12,810 bases of DNA, taken from assembly GCF_934307085.1 (NCBI RefSeq), contig NZ_CAKRCF010000061.1, forward strand, positions 1 through 12,810, in the 5' to 3' direction. Shown in pieces: positions 1 through 5,156 of this stretch. The notes under the pieces are model-generated. The model made no database searches, was not told the origin of the DNA, and was given only the letters and a program-made list of their open reading frames with translations. The translations under genes were made by a program, and so were the position numbers. Source of the DNA: an uncultured Anaerobutyricum sp. (GTDB lineage Bacteria > Bacillota > Clostridia > Lachnospirales > Lachnospiraceae). Every line of letters starts with the position of its first letter. The stretch's first letter is position 1.

Positions 1-60
1 TTTCCACACAAATCACATAAAAAATCACTATTCGTATACCACAATACACCGGTCTGATAT

Positions 61-114
61 CGTGAAGGTGGACGTACTGTAGGATCAGGACGTGTTGCTT
101 CTATCATCGAGTAA
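61..114 (+). pseudogene. tuf: 3' remnant of an elongation factor Tu gene
   Basis: Reading from 61, the 17 codons before the TAA at 112-114 encode REGGRTVGSGRVASIIE, which matches the highly conserved EF-Tu C-terminus (REGGRTVGSG... followed by a short hydrophobic tail and E). The similarity stops sharply on the left. The same frame has a TGA at 55-57, and the translation of 1-54 does not resemble the preceding EF-Tu domain III in any frame I checked. About 380 residues of the protein are therefore missing, and this is not a working gene. It is either a recombination scar or a fragment carried along with the tuf 3' flank. The following 3' flank carries the 45-bp repeat and a terminator, which may be the original tuf trailer. 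Confidence in the EF-Tu assignment is high for such a short match; how it arose is inferred. Confidence 0.75.
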
Positions 115-155
115 TCACGAACTTATATAATTAGTAACTGAATAATACTAGATTA

Positions 156-200
156 TATATATATCGTACCGCAAGGTACTTGTGTTCAAGCGTAAGATTT
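156..200 (+). repeat. 45-bp direct repeat, copy 1 (tandem mini-hairpin 3' trailer)
   Basis: Positions 156-200 are identical to 3291-3335. The repeat begins with an alternating TA run and contains GTACC-GCAA-GGTAC (166-179), a 5-bp stem with a GNRA-type tetraloop. This is followed by CTTG-TGTT-CAAG (179-190), whose first C could pair in either hairpin. It ends directly against the terminator stem at 202. In both copies it sits between a coding 3' end and a terminator, so it behaves like a 3'-UTR module. No known family is recognised. Confidence 0.9.
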
Positions 201-201
201 G

Positions 202-230
202 CCCCAGAAACATTAGTTTCTGGGGTTTTT
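202..230 (+). terminator. Rho-independent terminator after the tuf remnant
   Basis: A perfect 10-bp stem, CCCCAGAAAC (202-211) with GTTTCTGGGG (216-225), closes a 4-nt loop and is followed by five T residues (226-230). It would end transcription arriving from the left. After the T run, 226-249 is 21/24 identical to 3377-3400 beyond the second repeat copy, although the two terminator stems are unrelated. Confidence 0.9.
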
Positions 231-243
231 CTGTTGTGTGGAA

Positions 244-296
244 AAATAGGAATTTGCTGGGGCTGTCTGTTTACTCACCTCGGCAAATTCCTATTT
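244..296. repeat. 14-bp inverted repeat next to a promoter
   Basis: AAATAGGAATTTGC (244-257) is perfectly complementary to 283-296. The next five positions (258-262 with 278-282) also pair if G-U pairs are allowed, giving a stem of about 19 bp with a 15-nt loop. No real T run follows, so it is a poor + strand terminator. The right arm overlaps the first two bases of the likely -35 box at 295. It could be an operator, a hairpin, or a remnant of a small element. Confidence 0.8.
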
Positions 297-323
297 GAAG
301 TTATAATTGCTGTATGATAAAAT
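295..323 (+). promoter_or_regulatory. Sigma-A-type promoter for the DUF2500 transcript
   Basis: TTGAAG (295-300) and TAAAAT (318-323) are separated by exactly 17 nt, a good housekeeping promoter. Transcription would start near 330, giving a leader of about 135 nt that contains a 14-codon ORF before the DUF2500 gene. The -35 box overlaps the right arm of the inverted repeat at 283-296. Confidence 0.65.
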
Positions 324-357
324 TATTGTAAAACACATATTTCTAAGAGGAGAAAAT

Positions 358-402
358 ATGAGAAGGAGATGTATTGGTGGGATTTTTCACGCTCACATTT
401 AA
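358..402 (+). CDS. Putative 14-residue leader peptide
   Basis: An ATG at 358 follows a strong AAGAGGAG ribosome binding site (345-352) at close to ideal spacing. It opens a short frame, MRRRCIGGIFHAHI, that ends with TAA at 400-402. It lies in the leader between the predicted promoter and the DUF2500 gene. Immediately after its stop, TCCTTTC (403-409) can pair with GAAAGGA (451-457), covering the DUF2500 ribosome binding site. TCTCCT (422-427) can pair with AGGAGA (454-459) instead. This layout resembles translational attenuation leaders, in which ribosome stalling opens a downstream start. I do not recognise the peptide. Translation is supported only by its ribosome binding site and position. 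Confidence 0.4.
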   Translation: MRRRCIGGIFHAHI

Positions 403-465
403 TCCTTTCTCGTGGGGTACGTCTCCTCTGCCTGCGGCAAATCAAAATTTGAAAGGAGAAGCACT

Positions 466-840
466 ATGTTATTTGATGGATTTGATATGCTATTTAACAT
501 CGCCTTCGCACTAATATTCTGTAGTGTTTTTATCATATTAGCATACGGCATTATCACAAGTATTACCACATGGAATAAAAATAATCACTCTCCACGGCTC
601 AATGTATCAGCCAGGGTAGTTGCCAAACGAACAGAGGTTTCCCATCATAATGGGGACATGAGTGGCTCTCATGGATATAGCACTACCTCATCCACTTCCT
701 ATTATGTAACTTTCGAGGTAGACAGCGGTGACAGAATAGAATTCTCTATGAGTGGTTCTGAGTATGGAATGCTAATAGAAGGAGATGCTGGAATATTAAA
801 TTTTCAAGGGACAAGATATCTTGGATTTGAGCGCAAATAG
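466..840 (+). CDS. DUF2500 domain-containing membrane-anchored protein
   Basis: This 124-residue protein has one N-terminal hydrophobic segment (about residues 8-31) followed by a soluble domain. The domain reads NNHSPRLNVSARVVAKRTEV, then a His/Ser/Gly-rich linker (about 59-77), then YYVTFEVDSGDRIEF and EYGMLIEGDAGILNFQGTRY. This arrangement is typical of the DUF2500 family (Pfam PF10694), whose function is unknown. The domain is a small beta-rich fold probably held at the membrane surface. The start at 466 is chosen because GAAAGGAG lies at 451-458, and the frame extended upstream to 412 lacks a ribosome binding site and adds residues absent from the family. Its ribosome binding site can be masked by two upstream segments. 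It is the first substantial gene after the 295-323 promoter. Confidence 0.85.
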   Translation: MLFDGFDMLFNIAFALIFCSVFIILAYGIITSITTWNKNNHSPRLNVSARVVAKRTEVSHHNGDMSGSHGYSTTSSTSYYVTFEVDSGDRIEFSMSGSEYGMLIEGDAGILNFQGTRYLGFERK

Positions 841-892
841 AGATATAAGAGCTATTAAAAATAAGCAGTTTCTAACAGGATTATTTAATACC

Positions 893-940
893 ATGTATAG
901 AGAATTGACAGTTCCAAAATTCAACAAGAAAAATAAATGA
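893..940 (+). CDS. Short ORF of doubtful status after DUF2500
   Basis: An ATG at 893 opens a 15-codon frame (MYRELTVPKFNKKNK, stop 938-940). The same frame is open leftwards across the end of the DUF2500 gene (reading DIRAIKNKQFLTGLFNT before the ATG), so the visible part could be the tail of a longer overlapping or decayed reading frame. No clear ribosome binding site precedes 893. I recognise no family. It is listed because the lysine-rich open stretch is the only coding-like content between the DUF2500 stop and the next ORF. Confidence 0.15.
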   Translation: MYRELTVPKFNKKNK

Positions 941-949
941 AGGGAAATT

Positions 950-1021
950 ATGTTTTTAAGTATCGTCTCAATTATACTTTTTATTTATGTAGGAACAGTT
1001 TTTAACACAGGAGGAAATTAA
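950..1021 (+). CDS. Putative 23-residue single-pass membrane peptide
   Basis: The ATG at 950 follows AAGGGAAATT and opens a 23-codon frame ending at TAA 1019-1021. Residues 2-18 are almost entirely hydrophobic (FLSIVSIILFIYVGTVF), followed by NTGGN, so the product would be a single membrane span with a very short tail. It lies in the same frame as the YitT-family gene, whose ATG comes nine bases after this stop. The AGGAGG at 1009-1014, which probably serves the YitT gene, lies inside its last codons. It could be a real small membrane protein coupled to the next gene, a leader, or the relic of a gene truncated at its 3' end. No family is recognised. Confidence 0.35.
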   Translation: MFLSIVSIILFIYVGTVFNTGGN

Positions 1022-1030
1022 AAAAATAAT

Positions 1031-1885
1031 ATGAAAACGAAGACAGATTACAAGTCTATTTTGATAGAAATAAATATTCTGACCATCGCAATTGCTATTA
1101 TAGCTGTTGCTGTTTACTTTTTTCTGGTTCCGAGTCATACGTCGATTAGCAGTATATCAGGTCTGGGTATTGTTCTTTCGAATTTTGTTCCGCTGCCATT
1201 ATCAGCGATTACGATGATTCTTAATGTAGTTTTATTAATTATTGGATTTTTTACCTGTGGAAAGGAGTTCGGGCTTAAAACAGTTTACACGAGTGTTATG
1301 CTGCCGGTGTTTCTGGGTATATTTGAGAACATTTTTCCCAATACCGGTTCTATAACGAATAGTCAGGAGTTAGATGTTCTTTGCTACATTCTGGTAGTGA
1401 GTGTGGGTCTGAGTATTTTATTCAACCGGAATGCTTCTTCGGGGGGATTGGATATTGTGGCTAAGATTATAAATAAATATCTTCATATGGAACTGGGAAA
1501 AGCAATGTCTTTGTCAGGGATGTGTGTGGCACTTTCGGCGGCACTGGTTTATGATAAGAAGACTGTGGTACTCAGTGTATTGGGAACTTATTTTAATGGT
1601 ATTGTATTGGATCATTTTATTTTTGATCATAATATCAAACGACGGGTCTGTATCATTACAAAAAAGGAAGAGGAATTGCGGCAGTTTATTCTTCGTGATC
1701 TGCACAGTGGGGCAACTATTTACGAAGCGATTGGTGCTTACAATATGGAAAAAAGAAATGAGATCATTACCATTGTAGACAAAGGGGAATATCAGAAATT
1801 GATGAAGTATATCAATCAGGAAGATCCAGAAGCATTTATTACAGTATATACGGTATCGGATATGAGGTATTTGCCTAAGAAGTAG
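1031..1885 (+). CDS. YitT-family membrane protein (DUF161/DUF2179)
   Basis: This 284-residue integral membrane protein has about five or six hydrophobic segments in residues 10-205, with the family signature NASSGGLDIVAKIINKYL near residue 135. A soluble C-terminal domain (about 205-284, RRVCIITKKEEELRQFILRDLHSGATIYEAIGAY) is the DUF2179 ACT-like domain. Length and order match the YitT family, widespread in Firmicutes; its members are thought to be transporters or sensors but lack an agreed substrate. The start at 1031 fits the usual YitT N-terminus, with a short polar stretch before the first span. AGGAGG (1009-1014) lies 16 nt away, longer than usual. An in-frame TAA at 1019 rules out an earlier start. 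It probably shares a transcript with its neighbours at 466 and 1955. Confidence 0.9.
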   Translation: MKTKTDYKSILIEINILTIAIAIIAVAVYFFLVPSHTSISSISGLGIVLSNFVPLPLSAITMILNVVLLIIGFFTCGKEFGLKTVYTSVMLPVFLGIFENIFPNTGSITNSQELDVLCYILVVSVGLSILFNRNASSGGLDIVAKIINKYLHMELGKAMSLSGMCVALSAALVYDKKTVVLSVLGTYFNGIVLDHFIFDHNIKRRVCIITKKEEELRQFILRDLHSGATIYEAIGAYNMEKRNEIITIVDKGEYQKLMKYINQEDPEAFITVYTVSDMRYLPKK

Positions 1886-1954
1886 AAGAATTGAGCATCG
1901 AGTGAAAAGGGTGTTGTTGTAGTAATCTACGGATATATGAGGAGGTGATTTTTG

Positions 1955-3280
1955 ATGAAACTTACATGGAGTGAGGCGAGTGTTTTTGCATTTGTATGGG
2001 CTTGTGCATTAGGGTATATTGTTGCAAGCCGTATACTGGAGTGGAATTTTGAGCGATTTTTGCCCAGCAACTGGTATTTTGTGGTGAAAAAAAGATTGGC
2101 ACAACCGGAAGCGAAGTCTTTGCGAACGGAGAAAGTACCGAAAAAGATATCGAATGTTCTGGAGGAGCTGCTCACTTTGATGCAAACCGGTAATTTGCAA
2201 AAGAGTACGGTAAGAATGGATCGGACTTTTCAGGAAAAAGTAATGCATGAAGTAAAGCTGCTTGAAGGAAGAGGTTTATCAAGGCAGCTGCATTTTACGA
2301 ATGTAAAGTTATCAGAAGAGAATGCCAAAAAGAGAGACTTCCGGCATTGGAGTGATTCAGGACGTGAATGGAGGGAAGTTATCGTAGAAGCCGCTGTTTC
2401 TGATAAATATTTACATAGAGACAGTGGTAAGGTAATTCATGAATCTATTTATCCGCATGGGTCGATATTGCTTCGGCAATCACGTCATATTCGTCACAAT
2501 GAAGTGGGAGGGAAAGACAGGCAGAAGGAGCAGAGATTTTACTCAAAGTATTCGGAAATATTTTGTCCAAGCTGTGGGGCACAGATACAGTTAAAAGGTG
2601 ATGAGACAAACTGTCCTTATTGCGGAGGGTTTATTCAGAGCAATTTCTATGACTGGCAAATCGAAGATTTTATGATTTATCAGACACCAGATCCGAATAT
2701 AGATAATCTAAAGTATACCAGTGCAACGATTTTACTCTCGTTTTTACCGACATTTCCTTGTGTTTATTTGATCACGAATATGTATATTGCAATTGGTGTT
2801 GCGATGACACTTACAATTATACTGAGTTTGAGTCTTCTTTGGATTAGAGCAAGGAAAATTGATGAGCTGGAGAATCTTGAGAAAGAGATTGTTCGTTACG
2901 ATGAAGGCTGGTTGATAAGTAATATCAATGAAGCGTTGTACAAAACACTTCTTACCCCAGAGCTGCTTTCTTACAGTGTTGATAATATAAAGCTAAAAGG
3001 CGTGGAAAATACGTCTGACAAGACGACGATTTCTGTGGAAGCGATGTTAAAGCAGACCTTTCTTCAAAATAATAAGCATATCGTGACGAAAAGTGAAAAG
3101 CATAACTGGAAGCTTTGTCGATCTCGGTATCCGAATCGAATCAAGTCCAAAGGCCAGGCCATTGTGATGGAAAAGGAATGTCCAAGCTGTGGGGCTAACT
3201 ATATTCCGGATAATAACGGTTGTTGTTCCTATTGTGGTTATAGTCTGCAAGTTGATAATGCCAAATGGAAATTGTTGTAA
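1955..3280 (+). CDS. Membrane protein with two zinc ribbons (TIM44-like/zinc-ribbon type)
   Basis: The protein has 441 residues. An N-terminal hydrophobic segment (about 7-27) is followed by a soluble region (about 60-185). A zinc ribbon, CPSC-x12-CPYC (Cys204, 207, 220, 223), comes next, then two closely spaced membrane segments (about 256-297), a charged linker, a second soluble region (about 330-405), and a second ribbon at the C-terminus (CPSC at 409-412, CSYC at 424-427). The soluble-region-plus-ribbon unit therefore occurs twice. The first soluble part resembles the TIM44-like domains paired with zinc ribbons in clostridial hypothetical proteins, but I am only moderately sure of that. 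Function is unknown. The ATG at 1955 is chosen because AGGAGG (1940-1945) lies 9 nt upstream; a TTG at 1952 in the same frame is the alternative. A 45-bp repeat and a terminator follow its stop. Confidence 0.8.
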   Translation: MKLTWSEASVFAFVWACALGYIVASRILEWNFERFLPSNWYFVVKKRLAQPEAKSLRTEKVPKKISNVLEELLTLMQTGNLQKSTVRMDRTFQEKVMHEVKLLEGRGLSRQLHFTNVKLSEENAKKRDFRHWSDSGREWREVIVEAAVSDKYLHRDSGKVIHESIYPHGSILLRQSRHIRHNEVGGKDRQKEQRFYSKYSEIFCPSCGAQIQLKGDETNCPYCGGFIQSNFYDWQIEDFMIYQTPDPNIDNLKYTSATILLSFLPTFPCVYLITNMYIAIGVAMTLTIILSLSLLWIRARKIDELENLEKEIVRYDEGWLISNINEALYKTLLTPELLSYSVDNIKLKGVENTSDKTTISVEAMLKQTFLQNNKHIVTKSEKHNWKLCRSRYPNRIKSKGQAIVMEKECPSCGANYIPDNNGCCSYCGYSLQVDNAKWKLL

Positions 3281-3290
3281 TAAGTTTTTG

Positions 3291-3335
3291 TATATATATC
3301 GTACCGCAAGGTACTTGTGTTCAAGCGTAAGATTT
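3291..3335 (+). repeat. 45-bp direct repeat, copy 2
   Basis: This is identical over 45 bp to 156-200, including the GTACC-GCAA-GGTAC hairpin (3301-3314) and the CTTG-TGTT-CAAG hairpin (3314-3325). It starts 11 bases after the zinc-ribbon gene stop and abuts the terminator stem at 3337. The identity of these AT-rich non-coding copies, 3.1 kb apart, suggests recent duplication or selection on the sequence. Confidence 0.9.
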
Positions 3336-3336
3336 A

Positions 3337-3381
3337 GGGGATGTGAAAAAACTCAATCGAGTTTTTCCACATCCCCTTTTT
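3337..3381 (+). terminator. Strong terminator between converging genes
   Basis: An 18-bp stem with one mismatch pairs GGGGATGTGAAAAAACTC (3337-3354) with 3359-3376 across the 4-nt loop AATC, followed by TTTTT (3377-3381). It ends the + strand zinc-ribbon transcript. The hairpin also lies 23 bases beyond the stop of the - strand DUF3343 gene at 3405 and may stop that operon too. On the - strand it is followed only by CTAAATCTTA rather than a T run, so termination there would be weaker. Confidence 0.9.
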
Positions 3382-3404
3382 CTGTTATCTAGAAAAATAG
3401 TAAT

Positions 3405-3677
3405 TCAACAATATTTATCTCTCTTTGGTTTTACCTGTCCTTCGAGGGGTACGATGGTATAGTATTCTGCTTGGTGCTTTTCAATGGAAAGTCGTACTTG
3501 TTCTATGTGATCAGGTTCTATGAGAAGGGACATACCGCAGGATAATTCACCCTGAATGGCTCTGGGAGCCGGGGCAATTCGGTTTGGAATGTCATCGGAA
3601 TCTAAGACATCGTGAAGGGCAAGTCCCTGCTCATAGTTTTCAAATAAGATATAATATTTTAATCCGCCTTTAATCAT
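3405..3677 (-). CDS. DUF3343 (Se/S carrier-like) protein, paralog 1
   Basis: This 90-residue protein starts YYILFENYEQGLALHDVL and carries the family core PNRIAPAPRAIQGELSCGMSL (residues 31-51), matching the PxPR...(S/G)CG pattern of DUF3343 (Pfam PF11823, described as putative Se/S carrier-like). Cys47 in the SCG motif is the likely working residue. The last residue, Cys90 in KRDKYC, is a second cysteine on a flexible charged tail. The ATG at 3677 is chosen because it gives the normal domain start and overlaps the end of the HgdB-like gene by 8 nt (ATGATTAA), indicating translational coupling. It is the last gene of the - strand array. The assumed job, passing persulfide or selenide to or from its partner, is inferred from family naming and context. 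Confidence 0.85.
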   Translation of the reverse strand: MIKGGLKYYILFENYEQGLALHDVLDSDDIPNRIAPAPRAIQGELSCGMSLLIEPDHIEQVRLSIEKHQAEYYTIVPLEGQVKPKRDKYC

Positions 3678-4944
3678 TGAGCATTTCGATGAAAGCACCA
3701 ATACGAGTACGAAGCTGTTCAGCATCTGTATCTGCATAGTCAGTTTCTAAGCTTAAGACAGGTATACCAGCTTCTTTTAAAGCGCGGGATACGGAGTATT
3801 TTTCAGTATCGTAGAGACAGCAGAATTTCAAGCTGCAATCAATGACACCATCTATTTTATATTCTTTTACCATACGTAAAAGGTCATTAATACGACCGGT
3901 ATTTGGTGTGAAGCAAGCACAATTTGTTTTCATGTAACGCTCAGATAATGCCATGAATTGTTCATCTAAAGTTGTCGCGCTTTCGTCTACGAGATTTTCG
4001 AAATAACGTGTTCCGGTACACATTTCTTCACAGACAACAGCACCCCCGCTTGTTTCAATAATATTATGGAGTTTCCAGTTTGGAACAGCCATAGGAGTTC
4101 CGGTTACAAGGATACGTTTTGTACCTTCTTTGACAACAGATACGCCATCTTTGATACGCTGTTCTAATTCGTCTGCAAGGCGGTTACACATTTCGGCACA
4201 ACGAACGGGATCGTCAAAGAAAGAAATCTGTGTCATAAGTAAAACATCTCGTCCGGAGATAGGGAGACATTCTGATTTACGACAGTCATACACACGCTGC
4301 ATTGCTTTACGTTTTTCATTTACAATGTGAATTGCTTCGGAAAGTTTTTCTGGAGTGATAGCATTACCCGTAAATTCTTCAACAACTTTTGCAAAGTCGG
4401 CAATTTCTTCTTTCCATTTTACGATATCTTTCGTCCGTTTCATCTGAGGGACATCCATGATATGCATTGGAACATCTTCTCCAAGAATTTCGTAAGCCTT
4501 TTTCTTAGCATCACAGGTAGTTTCACCAACATACATATCTGCAATGCGAAAGAATGGACAAGTTCTTCCAAGTCTTGCTCCCACAGAAGCTTTTACAAGT
4601 GGACAGGTACTTTTTGGAAGTACTTTTTCTCCATCTGGAACCCAGAATTGAGACCCACCACAAAGACCTGTTACGATTCCGTTTGCGGCGATAACAACTT
4701 CATCTGGTACATAGACACAGAAAGTACCGAAAACTTTACGTCCTTTTTCCTGCTCCTTAATAAGTTCAGCAGGTCGGATACCATGTACTTCAGAGATAAC
4801 TAAATCCCAGAAATCCATTGCTTTTGGGCGATTTTCCTGGCTGAGAAAAACATCACCTACTGCAGTAGGGAGTACCTGACATAATAAATCGTGATTTTCG
4901 AGATCCATTCCAAGATCTTTCCACATAGAAACATAATCTGACAT
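3670..4944 (-). CDS. HgdB/YjiM-type protein, probable double-cubane [Fe8S9] cluster protein
   Basis: The 424 residues match the 2-hydroxyacyl-CoA dehydratase D-component (HgdB) superfamily. Conserved stretches include CPLVKASVGAR (Cys114), VGETTCDAKKKAYE (Cys144), CEEMCTGTRYF (Cys305, 309), NCACFTPN (342, 344) and SLKFCC (375, 376). True dehydratases need two different subunits plus an activator. Here there is one subunit and one HgdC-type ATPase, the arrangement of YjiM/YjiL and of the double-cubane cluster protein of Carboxydothermus, which reduces small molecules using ATP-driven electrons. I therefore prefer the double-cubane type over a dehydratase. The substrate is unknown. It shares an operon with selD and carrier genes. 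The ATG at 4944 follows GAGAGG at about 12 nt, and the gene has its own long, repeat-rich upstream gap (4945-5155). Confidence 0.85.
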   Translation of the reverse strand: MSDYVSMWKDLGMDLENHDLLCQVLPTAVGDVFLSQENRPKAMDFWDLVISEVHGIRPAELIKEQEKGRKVFGTFCVYVPDEVVIAANGIVTGLCGGSQFWVPDGEKVLPKSTCPLVKASVGARLGRTCPFFRIADMYVGETTCDAKKKAYEILGEDVPMHIMDVPQMKRTKDIVKWKEEIADFAKVVEEFTGNAITPEKLSEAIHIVNEKRKAMQRVYDCRKSECLPISGRDVLLMTQISFFDDPVRCAEMCNRLADELEQRIKDGVSVVKEGTKRILVTGTPMAVPNWKLHNIIETSGGAVVCEEMCTGTRYFENLVDESATTLDEQFMALSERYMKTNCACFTPNTGRINDLLRMVKEYKIDGVIDCSLKFCCLYDTEKYSVSRALKEAGIPVLSLETDYADTDAEQLRTRIGAFIEMLND

Positions 4945-4972
4945 AAGTAAAATACCTCTCTTTTTTTATTTT

Positions 4973-5070
4973 AATGTACTTTTAGAAGTAAGTCTGTTTG
5001 AAAAGCTATTTTGGCAATATATATGCTTCTATGAACTTTACAAAAACAGAGGAAATTCTAAAAGTACATT
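4973..5070 (-). other. 98-nt inverted-repeat block upstream of the HgdB-like gene
   Basis: AATGTACTTTTAGAA (4973-4987) and its exact reverse complement (5056-5070) form a perfect 15-bp stem. Inside, TCTGTTT (4993-4999) pairs with AAACAGA (5044-5050) after a 5x5 internal loop, and AAGC (5003-5006) can pair with GCTT (5025-5028). Read on the - strand, the stem ends 28 nt before the ATG at 4944, and no T run follows, so it is not a terminator. It may be a folded 5' leader of the HgdB-like mRNA, an operator pair, or a small non-autonomous element. No target-site duplication is evident. Confidence 0.7.
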
Positions 5071-5089
5071 GTATTCTGTAAGTTGTTTT

Positions 5090-5156
5090 ATAAGTTTTTT
5101 TAGTAGCTATAGCACAGTCATTTACAGATTCAGTCAATATAGCTTTTTAAACTTAT
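5090..5156 (-). other. Second inverted-repeat block with possible internal promoter
   Basis: ATAAGTTT (5090-5097) pairs with 5149-5156, and AGCTATA (5105-5111) pairs with TATAGCT (5138-5144), giving a two-tier stem with a 26-nt loop. On the - strand the loop has two TGACTG copies (5131-5136 and 5115-5120) 16 nt apart. The first lies in TTGACT, a fair -35 box. A possible extended -10, TGCTATAGC, lies about 20 nt on, so the promoter match is imperfect. The outer arm overlaps the desulfurase stop at 5156. The block could drive or control separate expression of the last two genes. Confidence 0.5.

Noticed and set aside
1..60. Possible continuation of the EF-Tu gene to the left of 61
   Set aside because: The frame has a TGA at 55-57, and no frame of 1-54 resembles EF-Tu domain III, so this is not a simple frameshift.
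1927..2248. Minus-strand open frames opposite the start of the zinc-ribbon gene
   Set aside because: They lie opposite a gene with clear ribbons and a strong ribosome binding site, and show no domain or start signal of their own.
156..3335. The 45-bp repeats as part of a CRISPR array
   Set aside because: There are only two copies 3.1 kb apart with genes between them, and no spacer periodicity.
4327..4803. A 158-codon open frame on the + strand opposite the HgdB-like gene
   Set aside because: It is antisense to a well-conserved gene, has no ribosome binding site, and its product is Phe/Ser/Trp-rich as expected from the opposite strand.
3670..4944. Annotation of the HgdB-like gene as a genuine 2-hydroxyacyl-CoA dehydratase
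   Set aside because: The required second dehydratase subunit and CoA-transferase genes are absent, and the single-subunit plus ATPase layout fits the YjiM/double-cubane group better.
4973..5070. The 15-bp inverted repeat as a rho-independent terminator of the desulfurase gene
   Set aside because: On the - strand the stem is followed by an A-rich stretch rather than a T run, and the stem is AT-rich with a 68-nt interior.
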